A stretch of 64,000 nt of DNA. It comes from Volvariella volvacea V23. Taxonomy: Eukaryota > Basidiomycota > Agaricomycetes > Agaricales > Pluteaceae. Of this stretch, positions 20,547-32,524 are shown piece after piece (positions within the stretch are counted from its first letter, which is position 1; the number at the start of each line of letters is the position of its first letter). The notes beneath the pieces were generated by a model that was given only the letters and a program-made list of their open reading frames with translations, made no database searches and was not told the origin of the DNA. The position numbers were made by a program, and so were the translations under genes. The stretch is from NCBI GenBank assembly GCA_000349905.1, contig KB722747.1, positions 289,167-353,166 on the forward strand, given 5' to 3'.

Positions 20547-23500
20547 ATGAGGAGGCAGCAGAGGCAGCCTGTTCTCGATTTCAATATCCCAGGCGACAAT
20601 ATTCCTGGTGATGAGCTCGAGCGAAGTCGAATTCAGCTCGAGAACAACCTCCAACAAACCGAGCTCTCGCTTAGGGCATCATCTACGACTGAAGACGATG
20701 AAGACGATCTTCATTACCGACGCCATCCCCATCGTGCTCGCAGCACCCATTACACAACAGGGCAGGGCCAAACCCGCCATCGTGCAGGAAGCAGCAGTAG
20801 CCTAGGTCGCCCCAAACTCACCTCCCATCAATCCTCCTATCACAATTCCAGCTCTAGCATCGAGTACGGACGACACAATTCTGAGCCAGAGCTCTTCCAC
20901 GACTTTGGGTCGTTTACCGGCCGTTCTCGCGATCATCACGATCCTTACGACCACAGCATAGACCCCCACGGCAACAGTCAGCAAGGCTGGTCTTATCACC
21001 CAACCGACGACGACGTCGGCGCAGGGAATGCAGGAGAAACTATGTCTACAGCTGCACATCACGCCAGCCAGTTGACCTTGAGCGCTGGGTTGACCGGGCG
21101 CGTTGGAAGACGAGAACCCAGTCTTAGCGGGGCAGAATATGATCCGGACAGACCTGTACAAGATATGATTGCGGGAGTAAACAGCAAATTCAGCTTATTT
21201 GACATTGATTCTTCGAGGTCCCGACAGTCTGTACGTCGACCCTTTTTTCACGTTTTTGTTATGTAATGGGCTGACCCCAACCCTTTTTCTTTCCCCCTTC
21301 CCTNNNNNNNNNNNNNNNNNNNNNNNNNNNNNNNNNNNNNNNNNNNNNNNNNNNNNNNNNNNNNNNNNNNNNNNNNNNNNNNNNNNNNNNNNNNNNNNNN
21401 NNNATCTTGCCACCACCTTTCCATCTCTCCATCTCAGACTGTCGGTGGCTTGAGCTTAGCTCCCGTGGTTATCGACGTGGACTCGGACAACGCAGACGAG
21501 CTGGACCGCGTTCTCCAATCCGGCCTCGCTCCCCCACCCGCCACATCCCTCGGGCGCACGACGCGTCTCCGCTCCTCCCATTCGTCCTCATCCTCCTCAG
21601 ACACCGAAAGCCTCTCGGACATCAACCACTCGGCGAACACACAGGCCAACACCCACGCCAACGCGGCGATAGCAGCAACCGCCAGTCCCAACGTGAGCAA
21701 CTTGAACATGAACACAAGCATAAACAGACCCAAACTTTCCGACGCGATGAGGAGAGTGTCGTTCTCGCCTGTCCGTCAACGCGGATCGCCGGCTGCTGCC
21801 GCAGACGCAGTCAAAGAAGGAAGGACAAGGTATAATCCGACTTCACCGCTTTCGCGACACGTTTTAAAGGCTGGGAGTGATGCCACTTTGGGTGCCACAA
21901 GGGGAAGACGCGGGTCGGGGGGCTCTGCGGCTAGCGGGGGTGCTGGCGCTGGCGCACCGCTGAATCCGCCTGCGCAGACGAGGTTCTCAAAGACCGTCAG
22001 GGCGGTGTCGCAGGATGGTGAAGCTGAGCTTGATCGGTTTGATCGAGAACGCGAGAGGGATAGGAATTTGTTCCATGATGCTCAGAATTCTCCTCGTTTG
22101 CCTGGTCCAAGGTACTGTTCTTTGTCCTTTCTCCCTCTCAGCGTATGCTCACCGTCGTTCGTACAGTGCCAAGCAACCTACGCCTAGGAAATCGAGCCTG
22201 AAGAACGCGAATAGACCTGGCTATGTGCCTGCTACTGCCAACCCAACAAACTTGAACGCACACTCGAAGGTTTTCTTGCCTGACGTGACTGGACTGACCA
22301 ACGTCATCGACAGCCCCATGAAGTTTGGTGGGGAGTATATGGGGTATAAAGGCGACGCTGGTATGCGTGAAAGTGAAGGTAAACCCGCACCCAACGTGTC
22401 GCCTGTTTTTCCTCTTGCTCACCTACTTTGCGCTGCGCAGGTCGTCTGGTTCGGACGCTCAACGCGGTACAGTCCAAGCTCTTGAGGCTGGAAGAGGAAA
22501 ATTCGATTTCTCGCAGGAAGGTTACGGAGCTTGAAAGGGAGTTGGACGATTGTAAACGCGAGATGTCGAGGGAGAGGAGAGGGGAGAGAGAGGAGTCGCT
22601 TGCTTCGATTCGGAGAGCCGATTTGGGCGGACCGAGTAGGAAGAGTGGCGGGAATGTTAAAGGGAAGGGTAAGGCTGTTGGTGGGGGTGGTGTTTTTGGG
22701 AGAGTGGGGTGGGATGAGGGGAGATCGAGTGACCGATTTGATGAGTTTAATTTAGAGAAGAAAGGTGGGTATAGTGATTCTTTCTTTTCTTTGTTTGGGA
22801 TGTTAGCTGAAGCGGTTTTGACAGCTCTGGAAGAGTTGATATATGAACTCCGCTCTCACCTCTCCCGTCTCTCAGTTGAGCTCTCCTCCCACCAACAACT
22901 GCTGAGCGAGCTCCGACGACTGAGGGATCTGGATGTAGGCAAGCTGCAAGAAAAGAGCGAGGAGATTGCGATGCTGAAGAGCCAAGTTGAGAAACTGGAG
23001 GGCGAAGTGGAGGTTTTGAGGACGACGGTTGAAGAAGGGATTCAGAGGGTCCGAGAGAGGAGTGTGAGCCTCGATGGGCCGCTGATTGGCGATGATCATG
23101 CGAGACAGCGGGAAGAAGGTGCCGCCGCCGCCGCCGGTGCTGCCGAGCACGAACACGAGCACGAGCAGGAAGAGGAAGAGGAACATCAACAAGGGATGCC
23201 GGATGAAGATAGCTACGAGTACAAGGCGATCCCGGAACGCCAGATTGTGCAGCAGATTGGGGAGTTTGATGATCCCCCGACGCCGAGGCGACACGTTCCG
23301 GCTGCGGACCAGACGCACCAGGCTACGCTTGGAGGGGATACGATTCCTGCGATTGTGACGAGCACGCCTGTACATGATGATGAGAGCGATGAGGACGTTG
23401 TCCGTCCTGCTGGTGCGAGGCAAGGGGGACGGAATGAAGGGGATGATAATAGTCGCCAGCTGAATGCGTCGGTGTTGGATCGAGTGTCGTTGTCGCTGAC

Positions 23501-24687
23501 GAGGTCGTTTTCGTCCTCGGAGGATGAAGATGATGGAGGAGCGGATTCGCCGACGCCACCTCCGACAAGGATTGGACAGGCACATGGGTTGAGGAGGCAT
23601 CATCATAGACGGGGTAGTGGGAGTGGAGATGCAAATGCGGGTAAAGGAAAGGGACAGACTCGTAGTGGTAGCGGCGCCGGCGCTGGTGCTGGTGGAGAGC
23701 GTAATGAGCCGGTGGAGCAGCCGTTCCCGCAGATCCGGGGCAAGCACCTCGAGGAGCTGTTCTTCTCCGCTCCGGAGCACAACGAAGAGAACTGTCGGGT
23801 GTGTCGGAGGGGGAGGCGGAACAACTATGGGACGTCGGCGATTGTGGATGCGCATGATGACAGTCATCCTCGGCGCAAGGCGTCCAAGGCGGGCGAGGCC
23901 AATTTGAAAGCGCGAGGGCTCGAGCTGGGGGCGGGGAATGTGGTGCTGGAGAATGAGGGGGATGTGAGTGCCGTTGGTGCTGGGAAGCTGTTGCCCTCGA
24001 GTAGGGAGAGGGAGTATTGGCGGAATTTGGAGGAGGCGAGGAGGGCGGGGCCGTCTCGACCCCGGGCCAGGGGGTATCATGATGTTGATGACGAGGGAGA
24101 GGAAACTGAGAGGGAGGACAAGGGCGATGCGGAGGATGAAGGATTTGCGGAGGGCGATGGGTATGCGCATAGGAGGAGTGCAGGCAAGTCGAAGCCTGGT
24201 GATGGGATGTTGGAGATGGAGCAGCCTCCACAGACGATGGTGCAGAATGTCATTGAGGAGTTGCAAGATGATTTGGTGCACTACAAAAGGTGGGGTTTTG
24301 GTTGTCCTCGACGTTGTTTGTCGAATGCATGGCTGACGAGTTCTTGTTCGTTGCAGTATATTCATTGAATTGACGGATCAGTATAAGCTTATGGATCCGG
24401 TTTCGGATGTGAGAAGGAGAAATGTACTCGCTCAGCATATAAAAGAAGTTATAGACATTTTGGAGCAAAAGGTTCGTTTTGACCGTTCTACTCTGTTATG
24501 CGGGATGTTGATGGTTTTGTTCCGCTAGGCCAACCAGATCGCTGCCTTGACCAAGTTGTTAAAGTACCAAGATCAGGCACCCCCGTCGTGGAACAACGTC
24601 AAGCGAACTGCTAGCTCGAGCAGTCAGCCACTCGAGCCGAGGCGCCCGCAACCTGCCGCGTTGAGGCGTCATCCCACATACGCCTAA
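20547..24687 (+). CDS. spindle pole body protein of the Cep57/Ppc89 type
   Basis: A protein of more than 1,100 residues. It begins MRRQQRQPVLDFNIPGDNI and ends RRHPTYA. The first 500 residues are Ser-rich and disordered. From about 22440 comes the Cep57 centrosome-localisation type coiled coil (RLVRTLNAVQSKLLRLEEEN, then RKVTELERELDDCKREM) and a second coil (LEELIYELRSHLSRLSVELS onward). After an acidic/disordered stretch there is a Cys/His cluster (APEHNEENCRVCRRGRR). The C-terminus matches the Cep57 microtubule-binding domain (VIEELQDDLVHYKR|IYIELT, LMDPVSDVRRRNVLAQHI, ILEQKANQIAALTKLLKYQD). Fission yeast Ppc89 anchors the septation scaffold at the spindle pole body. Introns include 21231-21437, which contains the assembly gap, so the coding sequence is not interrupted by Ns. 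Start ATG 20547, stop TAA 24685-24687. Confidence 0.85.
21304..21403. other. assembly gap of 100 Ns
   Basis: Exactly 100 Ns, probably a placeholder of unknown true size. It lies inside an intron of the Cep57-like gene: donor gtacgt at 21231, acceptor ctcag ending 21437, with flanking exons reading SRQS|TVGGLS in frame. Confidence 0.97.
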
Positions 24688-25116
24688 GATGCTGAAGGAG
24701 ATTCGCGTTCGCTCGGTCAACTCGGATACCAAAAGCAGAATCGTTGTCAAGGCAAGGCTAAATTGAAATATACCAGAACAGAACGTTCATATTTCTGTAT
24801 TATTCCATTCCTCATTTCATTTCTATCTCTCTCTTCTGTCTTCATATCTCTGAATATTTGCATACTGTTTTCGAGTGTTCTTGTTCGAGTTGAATCTGCA
24901 TATAACCATCCGTTTACACCCGTGTCCGTATCGTTGAACATTCCGGTTGTCTTTATATAGTTCCTCTTTCTCTGGTTGTGCCCGTAAATCGTAATCAGTG
25001 TTACTTTATCTCGTTCTGTGTGTATATTGTACAGCTATATAGAGGCATTCTGAGAGGTAATAAATGGAACTATCTGTGCTCGTAACTTGCAAGATTGAGC
25101 TGCGTGACCTGGTTCT
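24688..25116. other. intergenic spacer
   Basis: A/T-rich 3' region of the Cep57-like gene. It contains no recognised gene. The repeated upstream block of the histidine-phosphatase array begins at its right edge. Confidence 0.45.
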
Positions 25117-25140
25117 CGTGATGTGACACTTCGCGTTCCA
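25117..25140 (+). promoter_or_regulatory. conserved upstream block, copy 1
   Basis: Contains CGTGATGTGACACTTCGCGT, ending about 75 bp before the ATG at 25215. The same block precedes all five phosphatase genes. Its core (GTGACGC-TTC-GCGTTCAC in the fifth copy) is an imperfect palindrome, as expected of a transcription-factor site. The role is inferred from conservation alone. Confidence 0.55.
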
Positions 25141-25214
25141 GGTGTGCCGCTCACGCCGCAACAAGATCCCCACTAGCACACCTGTACTCTAGATTTTCTG
25201 CTCTGTCCCTCGAA

Positions 25215-26572
25215 ATGGGGCTGTTCAAATACTCTGTAAGTCGTAGGTCTTCTTTATCGAGCTATCGTAGCGGTAGTTAGAGCGACAATGGTTCTAAATA
25301 TCCTTTCACGAAGTAATCATCACTCATGCACCTTCACTCATGATCAGTATATCCCAGGATACTTCCTGCAGGACAATCTGGAAACGACTTGGCCTGCCGT
25401 ATGTTACATCACTGCTTATCCTCGATCCTGCATCGGGATAATGATTCTGTGTAGAATCCCCCGCGATTTGGGCTTTTAGATTCATCTCCTGATAGGTGGA
25501 AAACGTTCTTTGCGGAATTGGAGAGACTAAACAAAGAGGCGCCTATTGGAGTCAAGTATAAATTTATGATTTTTGCGAGGCATGGAGAAGGATGGCGTAA
25601 GTTTTGTTGCCAATAGACTGCGGCTCAGCTCTAACTTTGACCTACAGATAACGTCGCTTCTAGAAAATATGGGAGAGAAGTGTGGGACGAGTAGGTGGTC
25701 TCTCTCGCTAACATTTATTATGGTTTGCGAGTTTTTTAAATTTAGGTATTGGGCCAAGTTGAACGGGGATGATGAAATCGTATGGGGCCGTAGGTTGCAT
25801 CTGGTGATCTTTCCATTATGGGTCTCACTCACGGGTTGTTGTCACAGCCGATGCGGAGCTTACACCTCATGGCGAGCATGAAGCCAGAGATGTAGGAAAG
25901 ACGTGGAAAACAGAACTTGCCCTGCCTAATCCTATACCGATCCCAAGCAAGTTCTATAGTAGTCCACTCACGCGGGCTGCCATGACTTGTCAAATTACCT
26001 TTGAGCAAACCGTCGACACAAGTCGGAACTGGGTAGAAGTTGTTGAGGTCGGTCGAGAAGAGCTTCCTTCTCATGTCTTACAGAGCTAACGGTGCTAGAC
26101 ACAATAGAACTGCAGGGAAACGTATGGAGTGCACACGTGCGATAAACGGCGTACAAAGTCATATATTCTCGGTAGATTCAAAGGGTTCTTCACTGAACCT
26201 GGTTTCTCCGAAGAGGATATTCTATGGGATCCTGATGTTAGGGAGTCGTTCGAACACATGATCGATAGGGCTGGGACTGTTTTGGATACGATGTTCTCGA
26301 CAGAGGAAACTGGTAATTGTAGGTCGCATTTTGTCGTTTGTTTGACCATGGCCTGAACTTCCTGGCGACGTGCAGTTGTGAGCATAACTGCACATGGAGG
26401 CATCATCAATGCATTCATGGGCTGTCTGGGGAGACCGAGAACAGTCTTGCTGACAGGAAGTGAGTGTGATCTGCTTCCCGAAATGCAGGGCTACGAAAAG
26501 TTTATTTCGTACTGTTTCGTTTCAGGTGTGCTACCTGTCGTCATTAAGGCTACTGCTCTGGAGCAGAACTGA
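25215..26572 (+). CDS. histidine-phosphatase family protein, array copy 1
   Basis: The branch-1 histidine phosphatase/phosphoglycerate-mutase fold uses a His in an RHG motif to take phosphate from small substrates. The first exon encodes MGLFKYS and the second YIPGYFLQDNLETTWPA. The catalytic motif reads FARHGEGW|HNVASRKYG, with the intron splitting the His codon after TGGC. Then come PDAELTPHGEHEARD, SKFYSSPLTRAAMTCQITF with the conserved Arg, CDKRRTKSYI, GRFKGFFTEPGFSEED and LWDPDVRESFEHMIDRAG. The second active-site His lies in VSITAHGGIINAF, so the classical HGG is intact. It ends VIKATALEQN. About 270 residues, which fits yeast Pmu1/YOR283W-like phosphatases. There is no signal peptide, so it is probably cytosolic. 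The substrate is unknown. Confidence 0.88.
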
Positions 26573-26760
26573 AGGCAGATCCCGCAATGATGGCTCAGTG
26601 AAAGTCTACGTTTTATACTTAAATACGAATTTACCACCATTTCGAACGTGGACTTGGTTCAGGATTTGGAGGACTTTCTATGTGGGTATGTTTGTAAGAT
26701 ATCGTACTATGCTTCATAGAGGCATTCTGAGTAGTGGTCAATTCTGAGTGTGATTGAGCT

Positions 26761-26789
26761 CCCGTGACGTGACGCGTCGCGCCCAAAGG
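26761..26789 (+). promoter_or_regulatory. conserved upstream block, copy 2
   Basis: CCCGTGACGTGACGCGTCGC, ending about 65 bp before the ATG at 26854. It is the most G/C-shifted version of the shared block (GACGTGACGCGTCGCG). The role is inferred. Confidence 0.5.
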
Positions 26790-26853
26790 ATAATTTGCAT
26801 TTGCTTGTCGCTGAAGACTCTTGTGCCCTATATTTTCGATCCTAGCACCCGAT

Positions 26854-28200
26854 ATGGGACTTTACAAGTACTCAGTAAGTGAATGATTCTGTTTATCAGC
26901 TCATCGCAATGGCAATCTCTCAAGGACTCTTCTATAAATTTATATTGTTACTGATGCACTCTCCATTATGATCAGTATATCCCAGGGTTTTTCCTACAAG
27001 ACGACGTGAAATTAGCTTGGCCTGCTGTATGTCATCATTTGCAATCTCTCAAGACTAGAACGAGATGGGGAATCATCATAGATTCCCGATCGATTTGGAC
27101 TCTCGGACGCATCTCCCGAAAGATGGAGGTTATTCTTTGACGAGCTGGAGAAACTGAACACAGAGGCTTCTGCTGGACTGAAATATAAGTTGATAATATT
27201 TGCGAGACACGGGCAAGGATGGCGTAAGTTGTGTTACCGAGTTGTGATCATACGCCTTTAACCTTAAATCGTAGATAATGTCGCTGAGAGCAAATATGGC
27301 ACGAAGGCTTGGGACAAGTACGCGATTTCCCCTCCTAGCCTGTGTGATTTGCGGCTGGCTTATTTGCTTTAGCCATTGGTCAAAATTGAATGGCGATGGG
27401 GAGCTAACGTGGGGACGTAAGTTCACTCTAATGTTTTCTTAGTTTATGGTAGATAACAGTATACCCACCAATACAGCCGACCCCGAATTGACACCGCTCG
27501 GTGAAGATCAAGCACGAGACGTAGCGAAGATGTGGAAGGCAGAACTTGCCTTGCCCGATCCAATACCAATTCCAAGCAAGTTCTATAGCAGCCCGTTTAC
27601 ACGGGCTATGAGAACTTGTCAGATTACGTTTGAGCAAGTCGTACCCGACGCAACCCGAGATTGGGTTGAGGTTTCTGAGGTTGGTCAAATGTGGCTGTCT
27701 AATTGTCGGAGAACTGAAATTTTTCGATGCAAACATTCGACGCGAACAGAACTGTAGGGAGGAGAACGGGGTGCATACGTGTGACAAGCGGCGCACAAGG
27801 TCCTATATACTTGAACGATTCAAGGGGTTCTTTACAGGGCCTGGTTTCTCTGAAGAAGACGATTTATGGGATCCCGACGTTCGAGAATCGTTTGAACATA
27901 TGGTGTATAGGGCCGGCACCGTGTTGGATCAGATATTCTCGAGTGAGGAGACTGGCAACTGTGCGTTGTTCTTTTTCGTGTGTATCAACGAGATGCTAAC
28001 TATCAGTAGTTGTGAGCATAACTGGACATGGTGGCATTATCAATGCCTTCATGGGCTGTCTGGGGAGACCACGAGCCGTTCTGATGACCGGTGGTGGGTG
28101 CATCCCGCCTTTAGCAATCTAAACTGCTGTGAAATGCGTGCTCAATCATTTAATCACAGGTGTGCTACCCGTCGTCGTTAAAGCCACTGCTTTAGAATAG
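26854..28200 (+). CDS. histidine-phosphatase family protein, array copy 2
   Basis: Same eight-or-so exon plan as copy 1. It starts MGLYKYS, then YIPGFFLQDDVKLAWPA, FARHGQGW|HNVAESKYG, DPELTPLGEDQARDVAKMW, SKFYSSPFTRAMRTCQITF, CDKRRTRSYILERFKGFF and LWDPDVRESFEHM. The active-site region is VSITGHGGIINAFMGCLG, with HGG kept, and the end is VVKATALE. A CAG-to-TAG change relative to the other copies ends this protein two residues early, which is unlikely to matter. All catalytic residues are present, so it is likely an active enzyme. One residue pair (VVPDATRDWVE) is an insertion in the loop where the others read VDTSRNWVE. Confidence 0.87.
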
Positions 28201-28430
28201 AACTGAGAGCATATTTTATGGCAATATTTGAGCGAAAACGAGTTGTATCTATGTGTTTCGGTCACGACAAATCCAAAGGTGGATTTATTCGTTGTCCTAG
28301 ATTTATGCATTGTCCATGGTAGGCATACTTTGCTGGGGGGCCGAGCTTGTACGATACTATGAACTCTAAGACGGTCTGTGGATGCATTCCGACTGGTAAT
28401 AGGAATGCATGATCGCAATGTAATCAAGTT

Positions 28431-28460
28431 CCCGTGATGCGACGCTTCGCATTTACTGAT
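28431..28460 (+). promoter_or_regulatory. conserved upstream block, copy 3
   Basis: CCCGTGATGCGACGCTTCGC followed by ATTTACTGATAAT, about 75-105 bp before the ATG at 28537. Conservation extends another 50 bp upstream (GCATTCCGACTGGTAAT) in copies 3, 4 and 5. The role is inferred. Confidence 0.55.
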
Positions 28461-28536
28461 AATCCAGGTTTGCTCAGTATTTAGGCTTATCTTACTGACA
28501 CACTCGTCCACTAGGTCTTCCTTATCGCCAATTGAT

Positions 28537-29886
28537 ATGGGACTTTATAGTTACTCGGTGGGTAAAGGGTCCTTCTTATCAGCTCATCGCAATGGCAGCT
28601 CCCAAGGAATCCCTTTATCGGCTATCAGCACTGATTTACCTTCCGCCAAATTTAGTATATCCCAGGGTGTTTCTTACAGGACGATGTGAAGTCAACCTGG
28701 CCTGCCGTACGTTGCTTTCTACTCTATCTAAATTGCACATCGGGATCACGAATCTTCATAGAATCCTGATCGATTTGGGCTTTTGGATGATTCACCGGAA
28801 AGATGGAGGACGTTCTTCACTGAACTAGACAAGTTGAACCGGGGAGCACCTGCAGGAGTGAAGCATAAGTTGATAATATTTGGGAGACACGGACAAGGAT
28901 GGCGTAAGTTAAATTTCTTTAAGAACTCTTGACCGTGCAACGTTAGCGTCGTATGATAGACAATACCGTCGAGGAAAAGTATGGAAGAGAAGCGTCGGAA
29001 AAGTATGTAAATATCAGAACCTTTTCGACCTGCGTTTTTAGTGACGACTCTTTTGATTCAGGCATTGGTACAAAGTGAATGGAGATGATGAAATCGTATG
29101 GGGTCGTAAGCGTCATCCAAACCATACAATCTGTAGGAGGTACTCACACATTCACGTTTGCAGCCGATGCGGAGCTTACACCGCTTGGAGAGGATCAAGC
29201 TCGAGATATAGCGAAAATATGGGAAACAGAACTCGCATTGGCCGATCCTATACCTCTCCCAAGCAAGTTTTATTGCAGTCCACTTACACGAGCCGCTAGA
29301 ACTTGTCAAATCACCTTCGAACGGTTTGTAGACACAAATCACGATTGGGTCGAAATCGTTGAGGTTGGTCAAGGATGCTCTCATTCTTTGCGGTATGAAA
29401 GCTGACTGTATTGGACCTAACAGAATTGTAGAGAAGTAAATGGAGTGTATACGTGCAACAAACGGCGAACAAAATCATACATCCTAGACAGGTTCAAAGG
29501 GTTCTTCACAGAGCCTGGTTTCTCAGAGGAAGACAACTTGTGGGATCCCGATGTTAGAGAATCACTTGAGCACATGATCGATAGAGCCGGCACCGTTTTG
29601 GACACGATATTCTCAACCGGAGAAACTGGTAGTTGTGAGTTGTTTCTCCTCATGATTTGTGTATTTTTTGCGTGAATTACTTTAATTGTTTGCAGTTGTG
29701 AGCATCACTGCCCATGTGCGTATTATTCGCGCATTTATGGCTTGTCTGGGAAGGCCGGAACCAGACCTACTGACTGGAGGTGAGTATATTCATATCAGGT
29801 GTAACTTTAAAAAGGAGCACTCATAATACCAAATTATAGGCGTGTTACCAGTTGTTATCAAAGCTACGGCTATAGAGCAGAATTAA
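28537..29886 (+). CDS. histidine-phosphatase family protein, array copy 3, HGG motif altered
   Basis: It starts MGLYSYS, then YIPGCFLQDDVKSTWPA, IFGRHGQGW|HN, ADAELTPLGEDQARDIAKIW, SKFYCSPLTRAARTCQITF, CNKRRTKSYILDRFKGFF and LWDPDVRESLEHMIDRAG. The second active-site segment reads VSITAHVRIIRAFMACLG. The His is kept, but the two glycines that normally follow it (HGG) are Val-Arg. The RHG box and the substrate-side Arg remain, so the fold is expected to hold while catalysis or substrate choice may differ. Frame and splice sites look intact. The stop is TAA at 29884-29886. Confidence 0.85.
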
Positions 29887-30130
29887 AGACAACATCATGG
29901 TCGCGGAGGCAATTCAGATAAGACCAGTCCTGTCAGTAGTCCTGTTGGTAATTCAATTGAGCCATATTTAAGCGCTTCTGTTGTGGTAAATTGATAGGTG
30001 AATTTCTCATCATCGTAGATGTGTTCTTCGACGAGGATTTATTAGCATTTTTCTGCGTTATTGCGCTTGTACGATACCCCTTTGAGTCTTTATATGATCT
30101 TAATTATTGTGGAGGGCACTCATGCCATTC

Positions 30131-30320
30131 AAACGCAGGTGTTCTCCCTGTGTTGCCAAAGCCACTGTCTTAGAGGAACTAAGAAAAAATTTACAACAAT
30201 AACGAAGTGAAATGGGTTGCATCCATATGTTTCTATCGTAATAGTTCTAAAGGTGAATCCCTCCGTTCTACATGTATGCTCTGTCCACGATTTTTGCATG
30301 CTTGGGATTGGGTCTGCGCA
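30131..30320 (+). pseudogene. remnant of a further phosphatase copy (terminal exon and 3' flank only)
   Basis: After copy 3 has already ended, an acceptor-like gcag precedes GVLPVLPKPLS-stop. This is a diverged version of the last exon GVLPVVVKATALE of copy 2. The following 150 bp (gggttgcatccatatgtttc, then aaaggtgaatccctc) match the 3' flank of copy 2 at about 28225-28330. No upstream exons accompany it, so it is an orphan tail left by unequal exchange. Confidence 0.75.
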
Positions 30321-30410
30321 ATAATATTTTGAATTCTATGCAGCTCTATGGGGGAATTCCGACCGGTAGTAGGAGTGCATGATCACAACGTAATCAAGCT
30401 CTCGTGATGC

Positions 30411-30434
30411 AACGCTTCGCGTCCATTGATAGTT
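30411..30434 (+). promoter_or_regulatory. conserved upstream block, copy 4
   Basis: TCGTGATGCAACGCTTCGCG, about 100-120 bp before the ATG at 30531, preceded by the longer conserved stretch GCATGATCACAACGTAATCA. The role is inferred. Confidence 0.55.
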
Positions 30435-30530
30435 CAACGTTCAAGTTTGTTTGTATTTCATATTACTGGCACACTTGTCCACTATTCGTCCACCACTTAT
30501 CCACCATATTTGCTTTTATTACAGACTGAC

Positions 30531-31870
30531 ATGGGACTTTTCAAGAACTCTGTGAGCAAACAGCCCTCTTCACTCATCGAAATAGCAATCTCCAAGAAAT
30601 TCCTCTACAAATTATCATCATTAATGTACCTTTCCGCGTGATCAGCATATCCCAGGGTATTTTTTGCAGGACGATGTGAAATCAACCTGGCCTACCGTAC
30701 GTTGCGTTTTACTTTCTCTTGATTGCATATCGGGACTACAAATCTTCATAGAATCCTGATCGATTCGGTCTGCTAGACGATTCCCCTGAAAGATGGAGGA
30801 CGTTCTTTGCTGGATTAGACAAGTTGAATCGAGAAGCATCTTCTGGAGTGAAGTACAAGCTGATCATATTTGCAAGGCATGGGCAAGGATGGCGTAAGTT
30901 AAGCTACTGTAAAGACCCTTGGCTATACAACCCTAGCACCCTACTCCAGACAATACCGTTGCGGGTAAATATGGAAGGGAAGCATGGGAAAAGTATGTAA
31001 ATTTCAGAGTCCCTTCGTTGCATTGCATTGTCAGCAATGATTCATTTGGTCCAGGCGTTGGTCTAAGGAGAATGGGGATGGTGAAATCGTATGGGGTCGT
31101 AAGTCATATTCAAATTCCGCAATTCATAGGATGAGTTTATGGGTTCGTTTATGCAGCCGATCCAGAGCTAACACCGCTTGGTGAGGAGCAAGCTCGGGAT
31201 GTGGCGAAAACGTGGAAAACAGAACTTGCATTAGCCGAACCTATACCTCTCCCAAGCAAGTTCTACAGCAGTCCACTTACACGAGCTGCGAGGACTTGTC
31301 AAATCACCTTCGAACAGTTTGTCAACACAAACGAGAGCTGGGTTGAGGTTGTTGAGGTAGGTTGAAGATGTTCTCATTCTTCACATCACAAAGGCTGACT
31401 GTATCAAATACGAATAGAACTGTAGAGAAGTGAATGGAGTGAATACATGCGACAAACGACGTACAAAGTCGTACATCCTAGACAGGTTCAAAGGGTTCTT
31501 TACTGAGCCTGATTTCTCTGAAGAAGACAATTTATGGGACCCTGACATTAGAGAATCCTTTGAACACATGATCGATAGAGCCGGTACTGTTTTGGACAAA
31601 GTATTTTCAGCCAAAGAAGTTGGTATTTGTCAGTCCATTCTCCTAATTATGTGGCATGGGTTTCTCTAAGTACTTGCAGTTGTGAGCATCACTGCCCATG
31701 TGCGTATCATTAACGCATTCATGGTCTGTTTGGGAAGACCGAGATCGGGTCTGCTGACGGGTGGTAAGTACATCTTTTTATAGGTGCAAACTATAATGGA
31801 ACACTCATACCACCTAATTGCAGGCGTGCTACCAGTTTTTATCAAGGCTGAGGCTTTGAAACAGAATTAA
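30531..31870 (+). CDS. histidine-phosphatase family protein, array copy 4, HGG motif altered
   Basis: It starts MGLFKNS, then YIPGYFLQDDVKSTWPT (first residues of exon 2 by homology), IFARHGQGW|HN, DPELTPLGEEQARDVAKTW, SKFYSSPLTRAARTCQITF, CDKRRTKSYILDRFKGFF, TEPDFSEEDNLWDPDIRESF and HMIDRAGTVLDKVFS. The active-site region is VSITAHVRIINAFMVCLG, with the same HVR substitution as copy 3, so the change probably predates their separation. It ends VFIKAEALKQN. The frame is open throughout and splice sites are present. About 268 residues. Confidence 0.85.
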
Positions 31871-32410
31871 GGTCAAAGTCACAATCTACGAGGGCGATCT
31901 AGAGAAGGATCAGTCATGTTTGGACGTTCCGGTCACTTTAGCAGGATAGGTGCTCTCTCGTTAATCCTAATAAGTGCCCTGTCTAGGAGTACATGCTAGA
32001 ACATGGAGGGGTCTGCGATGTAGGAGACTGGTGGCATTGCGAGAGTGAAAAAGGAATATGAAATTTGAAAATGGTCATGGCGCCCGTCCGTCCTCTCCTA
32101 TGGAATAGCGGAGTCCATGCAACCATTTCGTACATTGCCAGTGGGGCGAAGCTCCTTCAAAACAGTATGCTGCTCTCAGGCCGCAACTCCAGCAGGAATT
32201 GAACCATATTGCATTTGAGATTGTTAGTCCTCCCCAATCGTGTTTGGTAAGCGCCTGATTTCTCCTGCATGCCGAGGAGTGTATCCATTTATGCCGGTAG
32301 ACTGAAGCACCGAAATTAGTCGTTGTGCTAGTACGATACTGCTTTGAGCTCAAGTATAGCGATGGACGCATTCCGACCATGATAAAAAAGCATGATCACA
32401 ACGTAATTAG

Positions 32411-32446
32411 GCCCCCGTGATGTGACGCTTCGCGTTCACTGATAAT
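32411..32446 (+). promoter_or_regulatory. conserved upstream block, copy 5
   Basis: CCGTGATGTGACGCTTCGCG followed by TTCACTGATAAT, ending about 80 bp before the ATG at 32525. This copy shows the palindromic core best: GTGACGC, TTC, GCGTTCAC. The role is inferred. Confidence 0.55.
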
Positions 32447-32524
32447 TTGGGTTTGGTTATCATCCAAGGTCATCTTGCTAACGCATTCGTGCCGGTGCGC
32501 AGAATTTCTCTTTCGCTGATCTAT

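Noticed and set aside
21304..21403. N run as disruption of the Cep57-like coding sequence
   Set aside because: The gap is inside an intron with good donor and acceptor, so the protein reads through in frame.
22872..24365. 497-codon open frame on the minus strand
   Set aside because: It is antisense to the Cep57-like gene, and its residue make-up (Pro/Arg/Ile/His-rich) is what a reverse reading of that GC-rich, repetitive coding sequence gives. There is no domain. The same holds for the 302-codon frame at 23323-24231.
28198..28200. early stop in phosphatase copy 2 as a pseudogene mark
   Set aside because: CAG to TAG removes only the last two residues (QN) of a variable tail. All catalytic motifs are intact.
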